From the NCBI RefSeq assembly GCF_021601385.1, contig NZ_BQHO01000012.1:1-64000 (forward strand): DNA of 64,000 nt. Direction: 5' to 3'. The position numbers and the translations under genes were made by a program. The first letter of the stretch is position 1. Every line of letters begins with the position of its first letter. This stretch comes from Pseudomonas parasichuanensis (GTDB taxonomy: Bacteria > Pseudomonadota > Gammaproteobacteria > Pseudomonadales > Pseudomonadaceae). This document shows, in pieces, positions 49,585-60,540 of the stretch. The notes below the pieces were generated by a model. The model did no database searches. It was not told where the DNA came from and saw only the letters and a list, made by a program, of their open reading frames with translations.

Positions 49585-50151
49585 ATGAGCATCAAATCGG
49601 ACAAGTGGATTCGCCGCATGGCGCAGGAACACGGCATGATCGAACCGTTCGTCGAGCGCCAGGTGCGCGGCGAGCAGGACAGCCGGGTCATCTCCTTCGG
49701 TGTTTCCAGCTACGGCTACGACGTGCGCTGCGCCGATGAATTCAAGGTGTTCACCAACATCAACTCGGCCACTGTCGACCCGAAAAATTTCGATGCCGGC
49801 AGCTTCGTCGACATCAAGAGCGACGTCTGCATCATCCCGCCGAACTCTTTCGCCCTGGCCCGCACCGTCGAGTACTTCCGCATTCCACGCGACGTGCTGA
49901 CCATCTGCCTGGGCAAGAGCACCTATGCCCGTTGCGGCATCATCGTCAACGTCACCCCGCTCGAGCCTGAGTGGGAAGGCCATGTCACGCTCGAGTTCTC
50001 CAACACCACCACGCTGCCGGCGAAGATCTACGCCAACGAAGGCGTGGCGCAGATGCTGTTCCTGCAGTCCGACGAAGAATGCGAAGTCTCGTACAAGGAC
50101 CGTGGCGGCAAATACCAGGGCCAGCGCGGCGTTACCCTGCCACGCACCTGA
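49585..50151 (+). CDS. dcd: dCTP deaminase
   Basis: A 188-residue enzyme producing dUTP from dCTP for thymidylate synthesis. The N-terminus ([22 protein letters not shown]) and the central [20 protein letters not shown], with the catalytic glutamate in [13 protein letters not shown], match the Dcd trimer family. Confidence 0.95.
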   Translation: MSIKSDKWIRRMAQEHGMIEPFVERQVRGEQDSRVISFGVSSYGYDVRCADEFKVFTNINSATVDPKNFDAGSFVDIKSDVCIIPPNSFALARTVEYFRIPRDVLTICLGKSTYARCGIIVNVTPLEPEWEGHVTLEFSNTTTLPAKIYANEGVAQMLFLQSDEECEVSYKDRGGKYQGQRGVTLPRT

Positions 50152-50248
50152 GCCGACCAAGCGCGGGAATTGTTTGCCCGCGCGGCACTCCAACGAGGTA
50201 GCAGTCCCGGCGCGTACGACGCGCGCCGGCTCTCGTCAGGAGCAGCCC

Positions 50249-50479
50249 ATGAAACTCGATCCCGCAATCAGCGCCAAGCTGGCCGTCCTGCAGCCGAACC
50301 AGATCGGATTGCTGGCCTGGGCCCTGCTGGCGCATCCGCCAACACACCATCAGGCCGGCGGCGTGCCGCACCAGCCCGACCCGGACACCCCGCAACCGCC
50401 AGAACCCGGCGAGCATCCACCGATGGAGCCCGGCGAGCCGACCCTGCCCGACGAACCCCCTCCCGCCCCCGTGGCCTGA
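50249..50479 (+). CDS. Small hypothetical protein with proline-rich tail
   Basis: A 76-residue protein. About 30 residues are ordinary (MKLDPAISAKLAVLQPNQIG…) and the rest is Pro/Glu/His-rich (HQPDPDTPQPPEPGEHPP…). A CAGGAG ribosome-binding site lies six bases before the ATG. It has no known domain. It follows dcd by 97 bp and converges with pdeM, to which it abuts. Confidence 0.55.
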   Translation: MKLDPAISAKLAVLQPNQIGLLAWALLAHPPTHHQAGGVPHQPDPDTPQPPEPGEHPPMEPGEPTLPDEPPPAPVA

Positions 50480-51139
50480 TCAGTCGCTCAGTGGCCAGAC
50501 GCGCTCGGCACCGGCCAGGAAGACGCGGGTGCCTGCCGTAGGCCTCACTGGCCAGCCGCCGGTGAATTCACCGAATGCTGGCAGCACGGCCACTTGCGGG
50601 TCGAATACGAAGCACGGCAAGCGCAGGCGCTGACGGGCGCGGCCACGCAGGATGAAGACCGGGTGCACATGGCCGGCCAATACCGGGTGGGTGGGGTGAG
50701 CCCGTGGTTCGTGCTGCAGGGCGAAAGGGGCGAGCAACCATGGCTCATCCTGCACCTCAATACCCAGCGCAGCGGGCGGGTCTCCCGCATGACGGTCGTG
50801 ATTGCCCCTCAGCAGCACGATCTGCAACGCCGAATGGCGATCACGCCAAGCCTGCAACCTGGCCAACGTCGCCGGTGCCCGGGCGCTTCGGGCGTGCAGG
50901 AAATCGCCCAGGACGATCAACGTCGAGCAGGCATACCGGGCCAGCAGGGTATCCAGGCGCGCGAGGGTTGCTGCTGTGGTGCCGCGGGGAACAGGCTGGT
51001 GCAGGGCTCGGTAGCTGGCGGCCTTGCCGATGTGCAGGTCGGCCACCAGCAGCGCCTGCCGCGCTGGCCAGTAGATGGCCTTGTCCGCCAGCAGCCAGAG
51101 GCTTTCGCCGCAATGTTCGATGGCCAGGTGGTCAGGCAT
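50480..51139 (-). CDS. pdeM: Ligase-associated DNA damage response endonuclease PdeM
   Basis: A 219-residue calcineurin-like metallophosphoesterase. The metal motifs in order are ADLHIGK, GDFLHA, RGNHDRH and AGHVHP. In pseudomonads and other bacteria it is encoded with an Lhr-like helicase, an ATP-dependent ligase and an MBL exonuclease as a DNA repair set. It overlaps the helicase gene by 8 bp. Confidence 0.88.
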   Translation of the reverse strand: MPDHLAIEHCGESLWLLADKAIYWPARQALLVADLHIGKAASYRALHQPVPRGTTAATLARLDTLLARYACSTLIVLGDFLHARSARAPATLARLQAWRDRHSALQIVLLRGNHDRHAGDPPAALGIEVQDEPWLLAPFALQHEPRAHPTHPVLAGHVHPVFILRGRARQRLRLPCFVFDPQVAVLPAFGEFTGGWPVRPTAGTRVFLAGAERVWPLSD

Positions 51140-53594
51140 TGCGGTGCCCCCTGCTTGCCGCCTCTTCCAGGTCGGCGACCATCCTGGCGATACGGTCGGC
51201 CAGTTTCTCGTTGCTCAGCGTTTCGCGCATGCCCTCCACCAGCAGGGTGAACGCCAGGGGGCCGGGGCGCTGCAGTGCGTGCAGGTCCAGGCGCTGGGTA
51301 GCCATTTTCAGCAACTGGCGCTGCAGCCGCTCGATGTCCAGCTCTTCGCGCAACACCTCATCGCGCGCTTGGCCCAGTAGCAGGTTGCCGCTGTCATGTT
51401 TGCGCAAGACCTCGTAGAACAACCCGCTGGAGGCCTGTACCTGCCGCGTGCTTTTTTGCGCTGCCGGATAGCCGGCGAACACCAGGCCGGCAATACGGGC
51501 AATCTCGCGAAAGCGTCGCAGGGCCATCTCACCGGCATTCAGGCTGGCCAGCACATCCTCCAGCAAGTGCTCGGCAGACAGTGCGGCCGGTAGATGAGCG
51601 GCCCAATCGATGGCACTCGGGCTGAGCAGTTCGAAGCCATAGTCACTGACCGCAATCGATACCGACAGAGGCTGTTGTTGGCTGATCCGCCAGGCTACCA
51701 GGCTGGCCAACCCCAGGTTGGCCATGCGCCCGGCGAAGGGGTAGAGAAACACGTGCGAGCCTTGGCGGCTGGTCAGGGTTTCGGCGAGCAACGTATGGGG
51801 CGTGGGCAACGCCGACCAGCGCGCCTGCAGCTGCAGCAGTGGCGCTACCGCGCGCATCTCTTCGCCCTCGAAACGGCCTTGGGCCGCTGCATCCAGCTGC
51901 TCGACCAGGGCATCGGCCAGCTCGCTCGACAGTGGCATCCGCCCGCCATTCCAGCGGGCCACCGCCGCTTTGCGTGCGCTGGAACGGCGTACGTAGGCGG
52001 TCATGTTCTCGACCCGCACCAGTTCCAGCACTCGGCCACCGAACAGCAAGGTGTCACCGGGGCGCAGGCGGGCGATGAACGCCTCCTCGACGCTGCCCAA
52101 TGACTTGCCGCCGCCGCCTTTGCTCCAGAATTTCAGTTGCAGGCTGGCATCGCTGACGATAGTGCCGATGCTCATGCGCTGGCGCCGTGCCAGCCGCTCG
52201 CTGGTCACCCGCCACAGCCCGTCGGCGTGCGCCTCGACCCGTTGATAGTCGGGGTAGGCGCCCAGCGCGCTGCCGCCGTGGTGGACGAAATCCAGTGCCC
52301 ATTGCCACTGGCTGTCGTGCAGCCCGTTAAAGGCCCAGGTACTGCGGACTTCCGCCAGCAGTTCGGCGGGCCTGAAGCCGCTGCCCAGGGCCATGTTGAC
52401 CAGGTGCTGGACGAGCACATCCAGGCATAGCCTGGGTGATTGGCGTGCCTCGATATGCCCTGCGGCAAGTGCCTGGCGCGCCGCGGCGGCCTCGACCAGT
52501 TCCAGGCTATGGGTGGGTACCAGGGTGATGCGCGAGGTCCGCGTCGGGGCATGCCCGGAGCGCCCGGCGCGCTGCAGCAAGCGGGCGATGCCTTTGGCCG
52601 AGCCGATCTGCAGCACCCGCTCGACCGGCAGGAAATCCACCCCCAAGTCCAGGCTCGAAGTGCATACCACCGCCTTGAGCGCCCCCTGTTTGAGCGCCTG
52701 CTCGACCCAGTCACGGGTTTCCCGCGCCAACGAGGCGTGGTGCAGGGCGATCAGCCCGGCCCAGTCGGGGCGGGCGCCCAGCAGTGCCTGATACCACAGC
52801 TCTGCCTGTGCGCGGGTATTGGTGAACACCAGGCTGTTACTGCTTTGGTCAAGCTCGGCGGCCACCTGTTCGAGCATCTTCAACCCCATGTGCCCGGCCC
52901 AGGGAAAGCGCTCGATCTGCGTTGGCAGCAAGCTGTCGACCTGAATGCGCTTGTCCTGACGCCCCTCGACCAGCAGGCCGCCGTCGGGCAACAGTACCTG
53001 CAGCGCGTGGTCCAGGTTGCCCAGCGTCGCCGACAACCCCCACACCAGCAACCGGGGTTGCCAGCGGCGCAGTCGGGCCAGGGCCAATTGCAGTTGCACG
53101 CCGCGTTTGTTGCCGAGCAGCTCGTGCCACTCATCCACCACCACCATGCGCAGGCTGGCGAACGTCTGCTCGGCCTGGGCACGGGTCAGCAGCAGGGTCA
53201 GGCTTTCCGGGGTAGTGATCAGGACGCTGGGCAGGCGCCGGGCCTGGCGGGCGCGCTCGGCGCTGCCGGTGTCACCGCTGCGCACGCCGACGTTCCAGTT
53301 CAGCCCCAGTTCGTCCAAAGGGCTTTGCAGGGCGCGCGCGGTGTCCGCCGCCAGGGCGCGCATGGGGGTGATCCACAGTACCTGCAGCGGCGCCGGCTGG
53401 CGTGTGCCGTGGCGGTCGGCGAATGCACGCAAGGCCGCCAGCCATACCGCGTAGGTCTTGCCGGCGCCTGTGCTGGCGTGCAACAGGCCAGACTCACCGC
53501 GCCCGACGGCTGCCCACACCCGGCGCTGGAAGGCCTGCGGTGTCCAGCCACGGGTGGCAAACCAAGCGTTGGCAAGGTCGCAGGCATGGGGCAT
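51132..53594 (-). CDS. Ligase-associated DNA damage response DEXH-box helicase
   Basis: An 820-residue Lhr-core-type helicase, the short relative of the Lhr at 3-7 kb. Walker A reads [10 protein letters not shown] (about 40-49), motif II is VDEWHELLG, motif III is GLSATLG, and the C-terminal RecA motif is [10 protein letters not shown], followed by winged-helix and Lhr-core regions. It belongs to the repair module with pdeM, the ligase and the exonuclease. Confidence 0.9.
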   Translation of the reverse strand: MPHACDLANAWFATRGWTPQAFQRRVWAAVGRGESGLLHASTGAGKTYAVWLAALRAFADRHGTRQPAPLQVLWITPMRALAADTARALQSPLDELGLNWNVGVRSGDTGSAERARQARRLPSVLITTPESLTLLLTRAQAEQTFASLRMVVVDEWHELLGNKRGVQLQLALARLRRWQPRLLVWGLSATLGNLDHALQVLLPDGGLLVEGRQDKRIQVDSLLPTQIERFPWAGHMGLKMLEQVAAELDQSSNSLVFTNTRAQAELWYQALLGARPDWAGLIALHHASLARETRDWVEQALKQGALKAVVCTSSLDLGVDFLPVERVLQIGSAKGIARLLQRAGRSGHAPTRTSRITLVPTHSLELVEAAAARQALAAGHIEARQSPRLCLDVLVQHLVNMALGSGFRPAELLAEVRSTWAFNGLHDSQWQWALDFVHHGGSALGAYPDYQRVEAHADGLWRVTSERLARRQRMSIGTIVSDASLQLKFWSKGGGGKSLGSVEEAFIARLRPGDTLLFGGRVLELVRVENMTAYVRRSSARKAAVARWNGGRMPLSSELADALVEQLDAAAQGRFEGEEMRAVAPLLQLQARWSALPTPHTLLAETLTSRQGSHVFLYPFAGRMANLGLASLVAWRISQQQPLSVSIAVSDYGFELLSPSAIDWAAHLPAALSAEHLLEDVLASLNAGEMALRRFREIARIAGLVFAGYPAAQKSTRQVQASSGLFYEVLRKHDSGNLLLGQARDEVLREELDIERLQRQLLKMATQRLDLHALQRPGPLAFTLLVEGMRETLSNEKLADRIARMVADLEEAASRGHRNA

Positions 53595-53660
53595 GGGGGC
53601 AAGTCCTTCGAAGGGCTATGCCTTTAGTGACCACCCGCCATAGGGTTTGGTTTTACCGGG

Positions 53661-54776
53661 TCAGTTACCCAGCAGGTAACCGCTGCGGCACACCTGCTCA
53701 CCGGCGACATGGGCGATGACCATCCCTGCCGTGGCCATGCGTCGCACGCTGCGGGCATACAGCAGCCCGGCCTGGGTGTTGCGCAACGGGGTCACGCGAT
53801 CGTTGAGCGGGTCGATGACCTCTGCGATCAGCTGCCCCGCCTCCAGGTACTGCCCAGGCTTGGCGTGGAACACCAGCAAGCCACCCAGCGGCGCGGTCAC
53901 CGGCTCCACGGCTGCCAGCGGCGTGGCAGGCTGGCGCAGGGCGGGCAGCGGCGCGGCTTGACCGTCGATCACGCCGCTGTGGCAGAGGAAGTCGAGGATT
54001 GCCTGGCAATCCTGGGTCGCCAGGGCATGGCTGACATCGGCCTGGCCGCGCAGCTCGAGGGTCACCGAGAAACTGCCCAGGGGGATCGGGAAACGCTTGC
54101 CGAAGCGCTGCTGCAATTGCCACCAGACCAGGCTGAAGCACTCATCGAACGATTGCCCGCCCGAGTCAGTGGCCAGCAGGCTGGCGTGCACGCCGAGGTA
54201 GCGTGCCAGCGGCTCGACCTGGGGCCAGGCATCCGGGGTGGTGTACAGGTGCTCGACGGCTTCGAAGTCGCAATGCAGGTCGAGCACCATGTCGGCGTCG
54301 CAGGCCAGCCGCTGGAGGGTCAGGCGCTGGGACTGCAGCGGGGTGTGCGCGGGGTGCGCGTCCAGGCCGCGGCGCAGGTATTCGCGGATCAGCGCCAGGT
54401 TGTGCGCAGGGTCGTCGTTGAGGTGGCCTTCGATCTGGTCGCCGATGCTGTCCGACAGGTCAACGAAATTGCGGTTGAAGTTCTCCCCGCTCTGCAGCTC
54501 GAAACGCCCCAGGGGGGCGTCCAGCAACACCTGCTCCAGGCCCACCGGGTTGGCCACCGGCACCAGGGTGACCTCGCGGCGCAAGCGGCCCTGCTGCTCA
54601 AGCTCCAGCAGGCGCTGCTTGAGGTGCCAGGCCACCAGCATGCCCGGCAGTTCGTCGGCGTGCAGCGAGGCCTGGATATACACCTTGCCGCCACCGCGCG
54701 GGCCGAAGTGGAAACTGTGCAACTGGCGGGCGATGCCGGGCGCGGGGGACAGCAGGTCGTGGGTCGAATGGTGCAT
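53661..54776 (-). CDS. Succinylglutamate desuccinylase/aspartoacylase family protein
   Basis: A 371-residue zinc carboxypeptidase-like amidase. The zinc ligands are seen in QASLHADELPG and in LDLHCDFEAVEH. The C-terminal portion is a beta-rich, biotinyl-like domain (GGLLVFHAKPGQYLEAGQLI). AstE and aspartoacylase remove acyl groups from amino acids; the substrate here is unknown. It sits inside the DNA repair module, with gaps of 66 and 87 bp. Confidence 0.82.
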   Translation of the reverse strand: MHHSTHDLLSPAPGIARQLHSFHFGPRGGGKVYIQASLHADELPGMLVAWHLKQRLLELEQQGRLRREVTLVPVANPVGLEQVLLDAPLGRFELQSGENFNRNFVDLSDSIGDQIEGHLNDDPAHNLALIREYLRRGLDAHPAHTPLQSQRLTLQRLACDADMVLDLHCDFEAVEHLYTTPDAWPQVEPLARYLGVHASLLATDSGGQSFDECFSLVWWQLQQRFGKRFPIPLGSFSVTLELRGQADVSHALATQDCQAILDFLCHSGVIDGQAAPLPALRQPATPLAAVEPVTAPLGGLLVFHAKPGQYLEAGQLIAEVIDPLNDRVTPLRNTQAGLLYARSVRRMATAGMVIAHVAGEQVCRSGYLLGN

Positions 54777-54863
54777 GGGGGTCCTGATTGAAACGGTCGG
54801 CGACCAGGGGCTGGGATCAAGGATAGAAGCACAACTTCACGCCCGCTGCATCATTGCCAGTGC

Positions 54864-56522
54864 TCAGCCAAGCAACGCCTGCAGCGTGGCCAGGTCGTCG
54901 GCCTGCTCGACCGGCTTGTCATGACGCCAGCGCAGCATGCGCGGGAAGCGCACGGCGATGCCGCTCTTGTGCCGTTTGGACAGGGCGATGCCTTCGAAAC
55001 CCAGTTCGAACACCAGCGTGGGGGTGACACTGCGCACCGGGCCGAAGGTTTCCACGGTGGTCTTGCGGATGATCGCATCGACCTGGCGCATTTCCACGTC
55101 GGTCAGGCCCGAGTAAGCCTTGGCGAAGGGCACCAGGCTGCGCTGCGGCGTACTCGCCGGGGCATCCCATACGGCGAAGGTGTAGTCACTGTACAGGCTG
55201 GCGCGGCGGCCATGGCCACGTTGGGCGTAGATCAGCACCGCGTCGACGCTGAACGGGTCGATCTTCCATTTCCACCACAGGCCCATGTCCTTGGTCCGGC
55301 CCACGCCATAGAGGGCCTCGCGCTGCTTGAGCATCAGGCCTTCGACACCCAGGCTGCGCGAGGCCTCACGCTGGCGGGCAAGGTCGGCCCAACTGTCGCC
55401 GGGGAGCAGGGGCGAAAGCCGCACCGGTGCCAGCGGGTACTGCTCGAGCAACTGCTCCAGTTGGCGGCGGCGTTCCTGTTGCGGGCGCTGGCGCCAGTCC
55501 TCGCCTTGCCACTCCAGCAGGTCGTACGCCTGCAGGACCACTGGCGCTTCGGCCAGCAACTTCTTGCCCAGGGTTTTGCGACCAAGGCGCTGCTGCAGCA
55601 GCGCGAAGGGTTGCACGGCGACCTCAGCGGGGCTGGCGCCGGGTTTCCATACCAGAATTTCGCCATCGAGCACCGCACCATCGGGCAGGGTCGCAGCAAG
55701 GCTGTGCAGTTCGGGGAAACGGTCGGTGATCAGCTCTTCGCCCCGCGACCAGATCCAAAGCTGGCCCTCACGCTTCACCACCTGAGCACGGATGCCATCC
55801 CATTTCCATTCCACTTGCCAATCGCTCGGCGGCCCCAGCAGGGCGTCGAACTGCTCGACCGGCAGTTGCAGGGCATGGGCAAGAAAGAACGGGTAGGGTT
55901 GGCCACCGCGCTGCTGGTGCTCATCGGCGCACTCCGGGGCGATCAGCTTGAGGTAACTGGCGGCGCCGGGGCGATGGCTGAGGTCGGTATAGCCCACCAG
56001 GCGCTGTGCCACGCGCTTGGCATCGAGGCCGGCGAGGGCGGCCAGGGCGCGGGTGACCAGCAGTTTTGAAACACCCACGCGCAAACTGCCGGTGACCAGC
56101 TTCAGGCACAGCATCAGGCTCGGGCGATCGAGTCGCGACCACAGCTGCGGCAGCCGCTCGCGTACTTCCTCTGGCGGCCGCCCGCGCAACGGCAGCAGGT
56201 ACTGTTCGACCCATTCGGCCAGCCCTTCGTCGCTGCCCTGCGGGTTTTCCGGCAGCAGCAGCGAGACGGTTTCGGCCAGGTCGCCCACCGCCTGATAGCT
56301 TTCCTCGAACAACCACTCGGGCAGGCCCGACAACCGGGTGGCCAGTTCGCGAAGCAGGCGGCTGGGGACCATCTGTCGAGGACGGCCGCCGGCCAGGAAA
56401 TACACGGCCCAGGCGGCATCGCTGGGCGGCGCCTCGGCAAAGTAGTCGCGCAGCGCCTGCAGCTTGGCGTTGCTCGACGTGGTGGCGTCCAGGCGCAGAT
56501 AGAGGTCGGCGAACGCTTTCAT
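54864..56522 (-). CDS. ATP-dependent DNA ligase of the ligase-associated repair module
   Basis: A 552-residue ligase. An N-terminal alpha-helical DNA-binding domain covers about 1-200. The adenylation domain follows, with nucleophilic lysine in EWKWDGIRAQ near residue 240, then an OB domain. It resembles eukaryotic-type ligases rather than the NAD-dependent LigA. Its start overlaps the exonuclease stop by 4 bp. Confidence 0.9.
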   Translation of the reverse strand: MKAFADLYLRLDATTSSNAKLQALRDYFAEAPPSDAAWAVYFLAGGRPRQMVPSRLLRELATRLSGLPEWLFEESYQAVGDLAETVSLLLPENPQGSDEGLAEWVEQYLLPLRGRPPEEVRERLPQLWSRLDRPSLMLCLKLVTGSLRVGVSKLLVTRALAALAGLDAKRVAQRLVGYTDLSHRPGAASYLKLIAPECADEHQQRGGQPYPFFLAHALQLPVEQFDALLGPPSDWQVEWKWDGIRAQVVKREGQLWIWSRGEELITDRFPELHSLAATLPDGAVLDGEILVWKPGASPAEVAVQPFALLQQRLGRKTLGKKLLAEAPVVLQAYDLLEWQGEDWRQRPQQERRRQLEQLLEQYPLAPVRLSPLLPGDSWADLARQREASRSLGVEGLMLKQREALYGVGRTKDMGLWWKWKIDPFSVDAVLIYAQRGHGRRASLYSDYTFAVWDAPASTPQRSLVPFAKAYSGLTDVEMRQVDAIIRKTTVETFGPVRSVTPTLVFELGFEGIALSKRHKSGIAVRFPRMLRWRHDKPVEQADDLATLQALLG

Positions 56523-57535
56523 GGCCCGGCCTCGGCGTCGGGTACATCGTCCTCCTCACCGTATTCGGTGACGAACGGGCGGGCATCCAGGCCCTGTTCA
56601 CCCAAGTAGCGCACCAGTGTGGCCACCGAACCATGGGTCACCATTACCCGTTCGGCACCGGTCTGGCCGATGGCCCACAGCAGGCCCGGCCAGTCGGCAT
56701 GGTCGGAGAGCACGAAGCCCCGGTCCACACCCCGTCGCCTTCGGGTACCGCGCAAGCGCATCCAGCCACTGGCGAAACCGTCGCTGTAGTCGCCGAAACG
56801 CTTCATCCAGCTACTGCCGGCCGCCGACGGTGGTGCCAACACCAGGGCCTGACGCAGCAGTGGGTCATTGCGCGGTATATCGCCGGCGTACAGGGTGTCG
56901 GGTAGCTGCACACCGGCGTCACGATAAACCCGGTTCAACGGCTCGACCGCGCCATGCACCAGGATCGGCCCGATGCTGGCATCCAGCCCATGGAGGATGC
57001 GTTGGGCCTTGCCGAAGGCATAGCAGAACAGCACGCTGGCCTTGCCCTGTTCACCATTGCCGCGCCACCAGGCATTGATATCGGCGAACACCTTGGCCTG
57101 TGCCGGCCAGCGATAGATCGGCAGGCCGAAGGTCGATTCGGTGATGAAGGTGTGACAGCGCACCGGCTCGAACGGCGCGCAGGTACCGTCGGGCTCGACC
57201 TTGTAGTCGCCCGAGGCGACCCACACCTGGCCCTGATGTTCCAGGCGCACCTGGGCCGAGCCCAGCACATGGCCGGCCGGATGCAGGCTCAGGGTGACGC
57301 CGAGGTGCAGCAGGCGTTCGCCGTAGGGCAGCAGCTGCAGGTCGATATCCTGGCCCAGGCGGCTACGCAGCACACCGGCGCCAGGGCTGGCGGTGAGGTA
57401 GTGGCCGTTGCCGCGCCGGGCGTGGTCGCCATGGCCATGGGTGATCACCGCGCGCGCCACCGGGCGCCAGGGGTCGATGTAGAAATCGCCGGGCGGGCAG
57501 TACAGGCCTTCGGGACGGGCGATGATGAGGTCCAT
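56519..57535 (-). CDS. Ligase-associated DNA damage response exonuclease (MBL fold)
   Basis: A 338-residue metallo-beta-lactamase/beta-CASP protein. The zinc motif is HGHGDHARRG (H-x-H-x-D-H), with a second histidine in HPAGHVLGSAQ and a late LSDHADW. It resembles CPSF-type and SNM1-type nucleases. It is first gene of the module. The ATG at 57535 is preferred to an in-frame TTG three codons upstream. Confidence 0.88.
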   Translation of the reverse strand: MDLIIARPEGLYCPPGDFYIDPWRPVARAVITHGHGDHARRGNGHYLTASPGAGVLRSRLGQDIDLQLLPYGERLLHLGVTLSLHPAGHVLGSAQVRLEHQGQVWVASGDYKVEPDGTCAPFEPVRCHTFITESTFGLPIYRWPAQAKVFADINAWWRGNGEQGKASVLFCYAFGKAQRILHGLDASIGPILVHGAVEPLNRVYRDAGVQLPDTLYAGDIPRNDPLLRQALVLAPPSAAGSSWMKRFGDYSDGFASGWMRLRGTRRRRGVDRGFVLSDHADWPGLLWAIGQTGAERVMVTHGSVATLVRYLGEQGLDARPFVTEYGEEDDVPDAEAGP

Positions 57536-57660
57536 GGTTCGCAACGCAGGTGGTGGGCGTTACAAGGTGGGAGTGAACTCTGGTTGTGAAAGTTCGGATG
57601 CCCTGCGGCCCATCTTGATGCCAAGACTGAAATAGCCAGTCGTAGCTACCTGAAGCAGCA

Positions 57661-57686
57661 AAAAAAAGCCGCCTATTCAGGCGGCT
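57661..57686 (-). terminator. Rho-independent terminator of the acylase gene
   Basis: On the minus strand GAGCCGCC-TGAATA-GGCGGC is followed by TTTTTTT. Confidence 0.88.
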
Positions 57687-57705
57687 CGTTCATTGTTATC
57701 AGGGC

Positions 57706-60141
57706 CTATTTACCCGGCACCAGCGTCAGCCGTTGGCTGCCATAAACCCGGCCGAAGTTTTGCGGCTGCAGCGGCAAGCTCATGAAGCGCCCTTTGAACC
57801 AGGCATCCAGCCCGTCGCCGTAATGGCGGCTGGCCGGGTTGCCGGACTGGCCGTTGCTGGTCAGCAGTTGCAGCGGTTCGGCCTGGCCGAAGTCGACGAT
57901 CATCCGCGCCGAGGCCGGCAGGCGGGTGTCGAAGTTACTGCCCCAGGCGTAGGGGGTGAGTGCCAGGGTGCTGAAGTCACCGCCGCCAGCCATTGGCGAG
58001 CGGCTGAGGCTGTCGCCCAGGCCACGGTAGTTCGGGGCCGGCCAGCGGTACTGGTGCAGCTTGCCCCACTGCCAGGCACGGCGGTCGGCGCCGAGCTGGG
58101 CGGTGCCGGTATCGATCGCCGCCGCCAGGCTGCGGGCGAGGATGGCGGGTTTGTCTTCCTTCTGCGGGGAGCCGCGATCATCCCAGAACGGGCTGTCCTC
58201 ACGGCCCAGCAGGTGGTCGGCCTGGGCCGAGTAGGACAGTTGGGCGTTGCCGACGAAGGCCTGCCAGGCCGGACTGGACTCGGGGCCGAGGTCGTCAAGG
58301 AAGGTCTGCCGGGTGACTTCCTGGAGGAACAGCTCATACAGCGCGGCATCGGCCGACACCGGGCTCAGCCGGCCATCGAAGGCCTTGAGCCGGGCCAGGG
58401 CGTCGCGGGCTTTGTCGCGTTGGGCAGCGGGCAAGGCGTCGATGGCCTGTTTGAGGGGCTGGGCCATGCCGGGCGCATCGAACATCTGCTTGAGCTTGTC
58501 GGCCAGCAGCGTCACCTGGTCGTTTTGCAGGGCCATCAGGCTGCGGCTGTCGTGGCGGCCGTTGCCCGCCAGCTGGGCCAGGCGCTCGGCGCGCTCGGGG
58601 TAGTACCAGCTGCTCGACAGCTGCATGCCGTAGCCCTTGGGCTGGCTGCGCTGGCTGGCGTGGCCGATGAAACCGGCGGCCGGGTCCTGGTCATAGGGGT
58701 GGAGCATGGCATCGGCGTAGCCGTCCCAGTCATAGCGCCCGTCCCAGCCCGGCGAGGGCAGCAGGCCCTGGCCGTCGCGGCGGTTGGGGTAGCGGCCACT
58801 GACTTGCCAGCCGATGTGTTCGGGTTCGGCGAATACGAAGTTCAGGGCTGCCGCGCCGATTTCACGGGTGCTGTCGAAGGCCCGCTCGATGTTGCTGGCG
58901 CGGGTCAGGTCGAACAACGCGTCGAGGCTGCGATCGTCCTTGAGCTGCGGCAGGTGCAAGGCCAGGGCCAGGCTGCCGTGGCCCGGCAGCAGGGTGCCAT
59001 GGCGGGTGTCGTACAGCACCTCGCGTTGCGGGCGCTGGCCACGAACGAAGAAGGTCTCGCTACGTGCGCGGGCCTGCTGCCACTTGCCGTCGGCCAGGTA
59101 GGTCAGCTGGCTGCCCTGGCGGCGTACCTGTTCGAGGAACAGGTCCTGGTTGTCGGCCATCACCGCGCTGGCGCTCCATGCCACTTTGCCGTTGTAGCCG
59201 GCCAGCACGATCGGCAGGCCCGGCAGCGACAGGCCGGCGACCTGGTACTTGCCGGTATGGATCTGCACCGGGCTCAGTGCCCAGGGCGCCCGGCTGTCGC
59301 TGGCCAGCAGGCTCTTGCCGCTGCGGCTGCGCTGCGGCCCGAGGGCGAGGTTGGACGAGCCGGGGTTGCCGAGCAGGCCAAGGTCGGCCAGTTGCTGGCC
59401 GGCGGCGGCGAGCGCGGCAAGGCCCGGCAGCTGGCTGGCCAGGTTCAGGCCCTTGAGCTTGTCGACTTCGCTTTCGGCCAGGGCCTCGTCGGGGGCGCCG
59501 GGCAGCAGCCAGGCCAGTTTGTCTGCGCCGACCTTCTGCGCCAGGGTCAGGGCCGAGAGCTCTTCCTGCAGGTTCACCGACTGGCTGAAGGCGTACAGGC
59601 TGAAGATCAGCGCCGAATCCTCGGGCTTCCAGTACTCCGGGCGATAGCCGCTGCGGGCCAGTTCGGCCGGCAGTTTGTCGCGGTAGCGGAACAGGTAGGC
59701 GTTGACCCCGCGGGCGTACACCTCGAAGAAGCGCTTGAGCCGTGGCGAGGCGTCGGCGTACAGCTGGCCGGCGCTCTGCTTGAGATTGGCGGCGCGCATC
59801 AGGCGGTCGATTTCCAGCGCCTCGGGGCCTGCCAGTTCGGCCAGGCGGCCTTGGGCGAGCAGGCGCATTGTGACCATCTGCTCGATGCGGTCCCCGGCAT
59901 GGATATAGCCCAGGCTGAACAGTGCGTCGTGGAAGTTGCTGCTTTCGATCAGCGGGGCGCCCATGGCGTTGCGCCGCACCGATACATTCTGTGCCAGGCC
60001 CTTGAGCGGCTGGACGCCGGTGGTGGGCGGTACGCTGTCCTGCATGCCACCCATCTGGCAGCCGGTCAGCGCAAGCATGCCGAGCATCGCGGCGGCGCTG
60101 GCGAAGCGGGGGCGGAAGGGAGGAAGGACGGGCGCGGCCAT
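57706..60141 (-). CDS. Penicillin acylase family lipoprotein
   Basis: An 811-residue N-terminal-nucleophile hydrolase precursor. A lipoprotein signal (LALTGCQM, lipid cysteine near residue 28) implies membrane anchoring after export. The autoprocessing site lies in [22 protein letters not shown]. The serine before SN would be the new N-terminal nucleophile; the canonical W after GSN is replaced by L. Relatives cleave penicillin G or acyl-homoserine lactones; the substrate is unknown here. The ATG at 60141 follows CAGGAG. Confidence 0.87.
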   Translation of the reverse strand: MAAPVLPPFRPRFASAAAMLGMLALTGCQMGGMQDSVPPTTGVQPLKGLAQNVSVRRNAMGAPLIESSNFHDALFSLGYIHAGDRIEQMVTMRLLAQGRLAELAGPEALEIDRLMRAANLKQSAGQLYADASPRLKRFFEVYARGVNAYLFRYRDKLPAELARSGYRPEYWKPEDSALIFSLYAFSQSVNLQEELSALTLAQKVGADKLAWLLPGAPDEALAESEVDKLKGLNLASQLPGLAALAAAGQQLADLGLLGNPGSSNLALGPQRSRSGKSLLASDSRAPWALSPVQIHTGKYQVAGLSLPGLPIVLAGYNGKVAWSASAVMADNQDLFLEQVRRQGSQLTYLADGKWQQARARSETFFVRGQRPQREVLYDTRHGTLLPGHGSLALALHLPQLKDDRSLDALFDLTRASNIERAFDSTREIGAAALNFVFAEPEHIGWQVSGRYPNRRDGQGLLPSPGWDGRYDWDGYADAMLHPYDQDPAAGFIGHASQRSQPKGYGMQLSSSWYYPERAERLAQLAGNGRHDSRSLMALQNDQVTLLADKLKQMFDAPGMAQPLKQAIDALPAAQRDKARDALARLKAFDGRLSPVSADAALYELFLQEVTRQTFLDDLGPESSPAWQAFVGNAQLSYSAQADHLLGREDSPFWDDRGSPQKEDKPAILARSLAAAIDTGTAQLGADRRAWQWGKLHQYRWPAPNYRGLGDSLSRSPMAGGGDFSTLALTPYAWGSNFDTRLPASARMIVDFGQAEPLQLLTSNGQSGNPASRHYGDGLDAWFKGRFMSLPLQPQNFGRVYGSQRLTLVPGK

Positions 60142-60237
60142 GACTGGGCTCCTGCAGGGCGTGGCGGGGTTTCGAAAGGCGCTAAGGTAGTGAGCGCGCA
60201 GTCGCCGTGCAAGGTGCCGGAGCGCTTTATTTACGAA

Positions 60238-60319
60238 CGGCAAGCCGCAAGCTGCAAGCCCCAAGAAAAAGCCGGCGTTGCACCGGCCCGTTACATCTTG
60301 CGGCTTGAAGCTTGCCGCT
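60238..60319. repeat. CAAGCTGCAAGC-type palindromic repeat, second copy
   Basis: GCAAGCCGCAAGCTGCAAGC faces CTTGCGGCTTGAAGCTTGCC around a GCCGGCG/CCGGC centre. Both copies carry AAGAAAAAGC next to the left arm. Confidence 0.65.
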
Positions 60320-60329
60320 CAGGGCTGCT

Positions 60330-60533
60330 TCAAGCGCCGTGGCACTTCTTGAATTTTTTCTCGCTGCCGCACGGGCACGGGTCGTTGCGGCCGACGTCCT
60401 TCAGGGCGTTGCGTACCGGCTCATGGTGGCCGTGGTTGCAGTGCGGGCCATGCACATGGCCGTGATCGTGATCGTGATGATGATCGTGGCCGTGGTTGCA
60501 GTCGGGGCCGTGAACATGGGGTTGCTGGGTCAT
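60330..60533 (-). CDS. Histidine-rich SEC-C motif protein
   Basis: A 67-residue protein. Residues 7-37 are a His/Asp/Cys-rich block ([15 protein letters not shown]…). A SEC-C zinc motif follows ([20 protein letters not shown]-x-C…C-H). The composition predicts binding of zinc, nickel or similar metals. It may be a metallochaperone or store; no experimental function is known to me. It lies 7 bp after the LEA-like gene on the same strand. Confidence 0.82.
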   Translation of the reverse strand: MTQQPHVHGPDCNHGHDHHHDHDHGHVHGPHCNHGHHEPVRNALKDVGRNDPCPCGSEKKFKKCHGA

Positions 60534-60540
60534 TGCGGGC

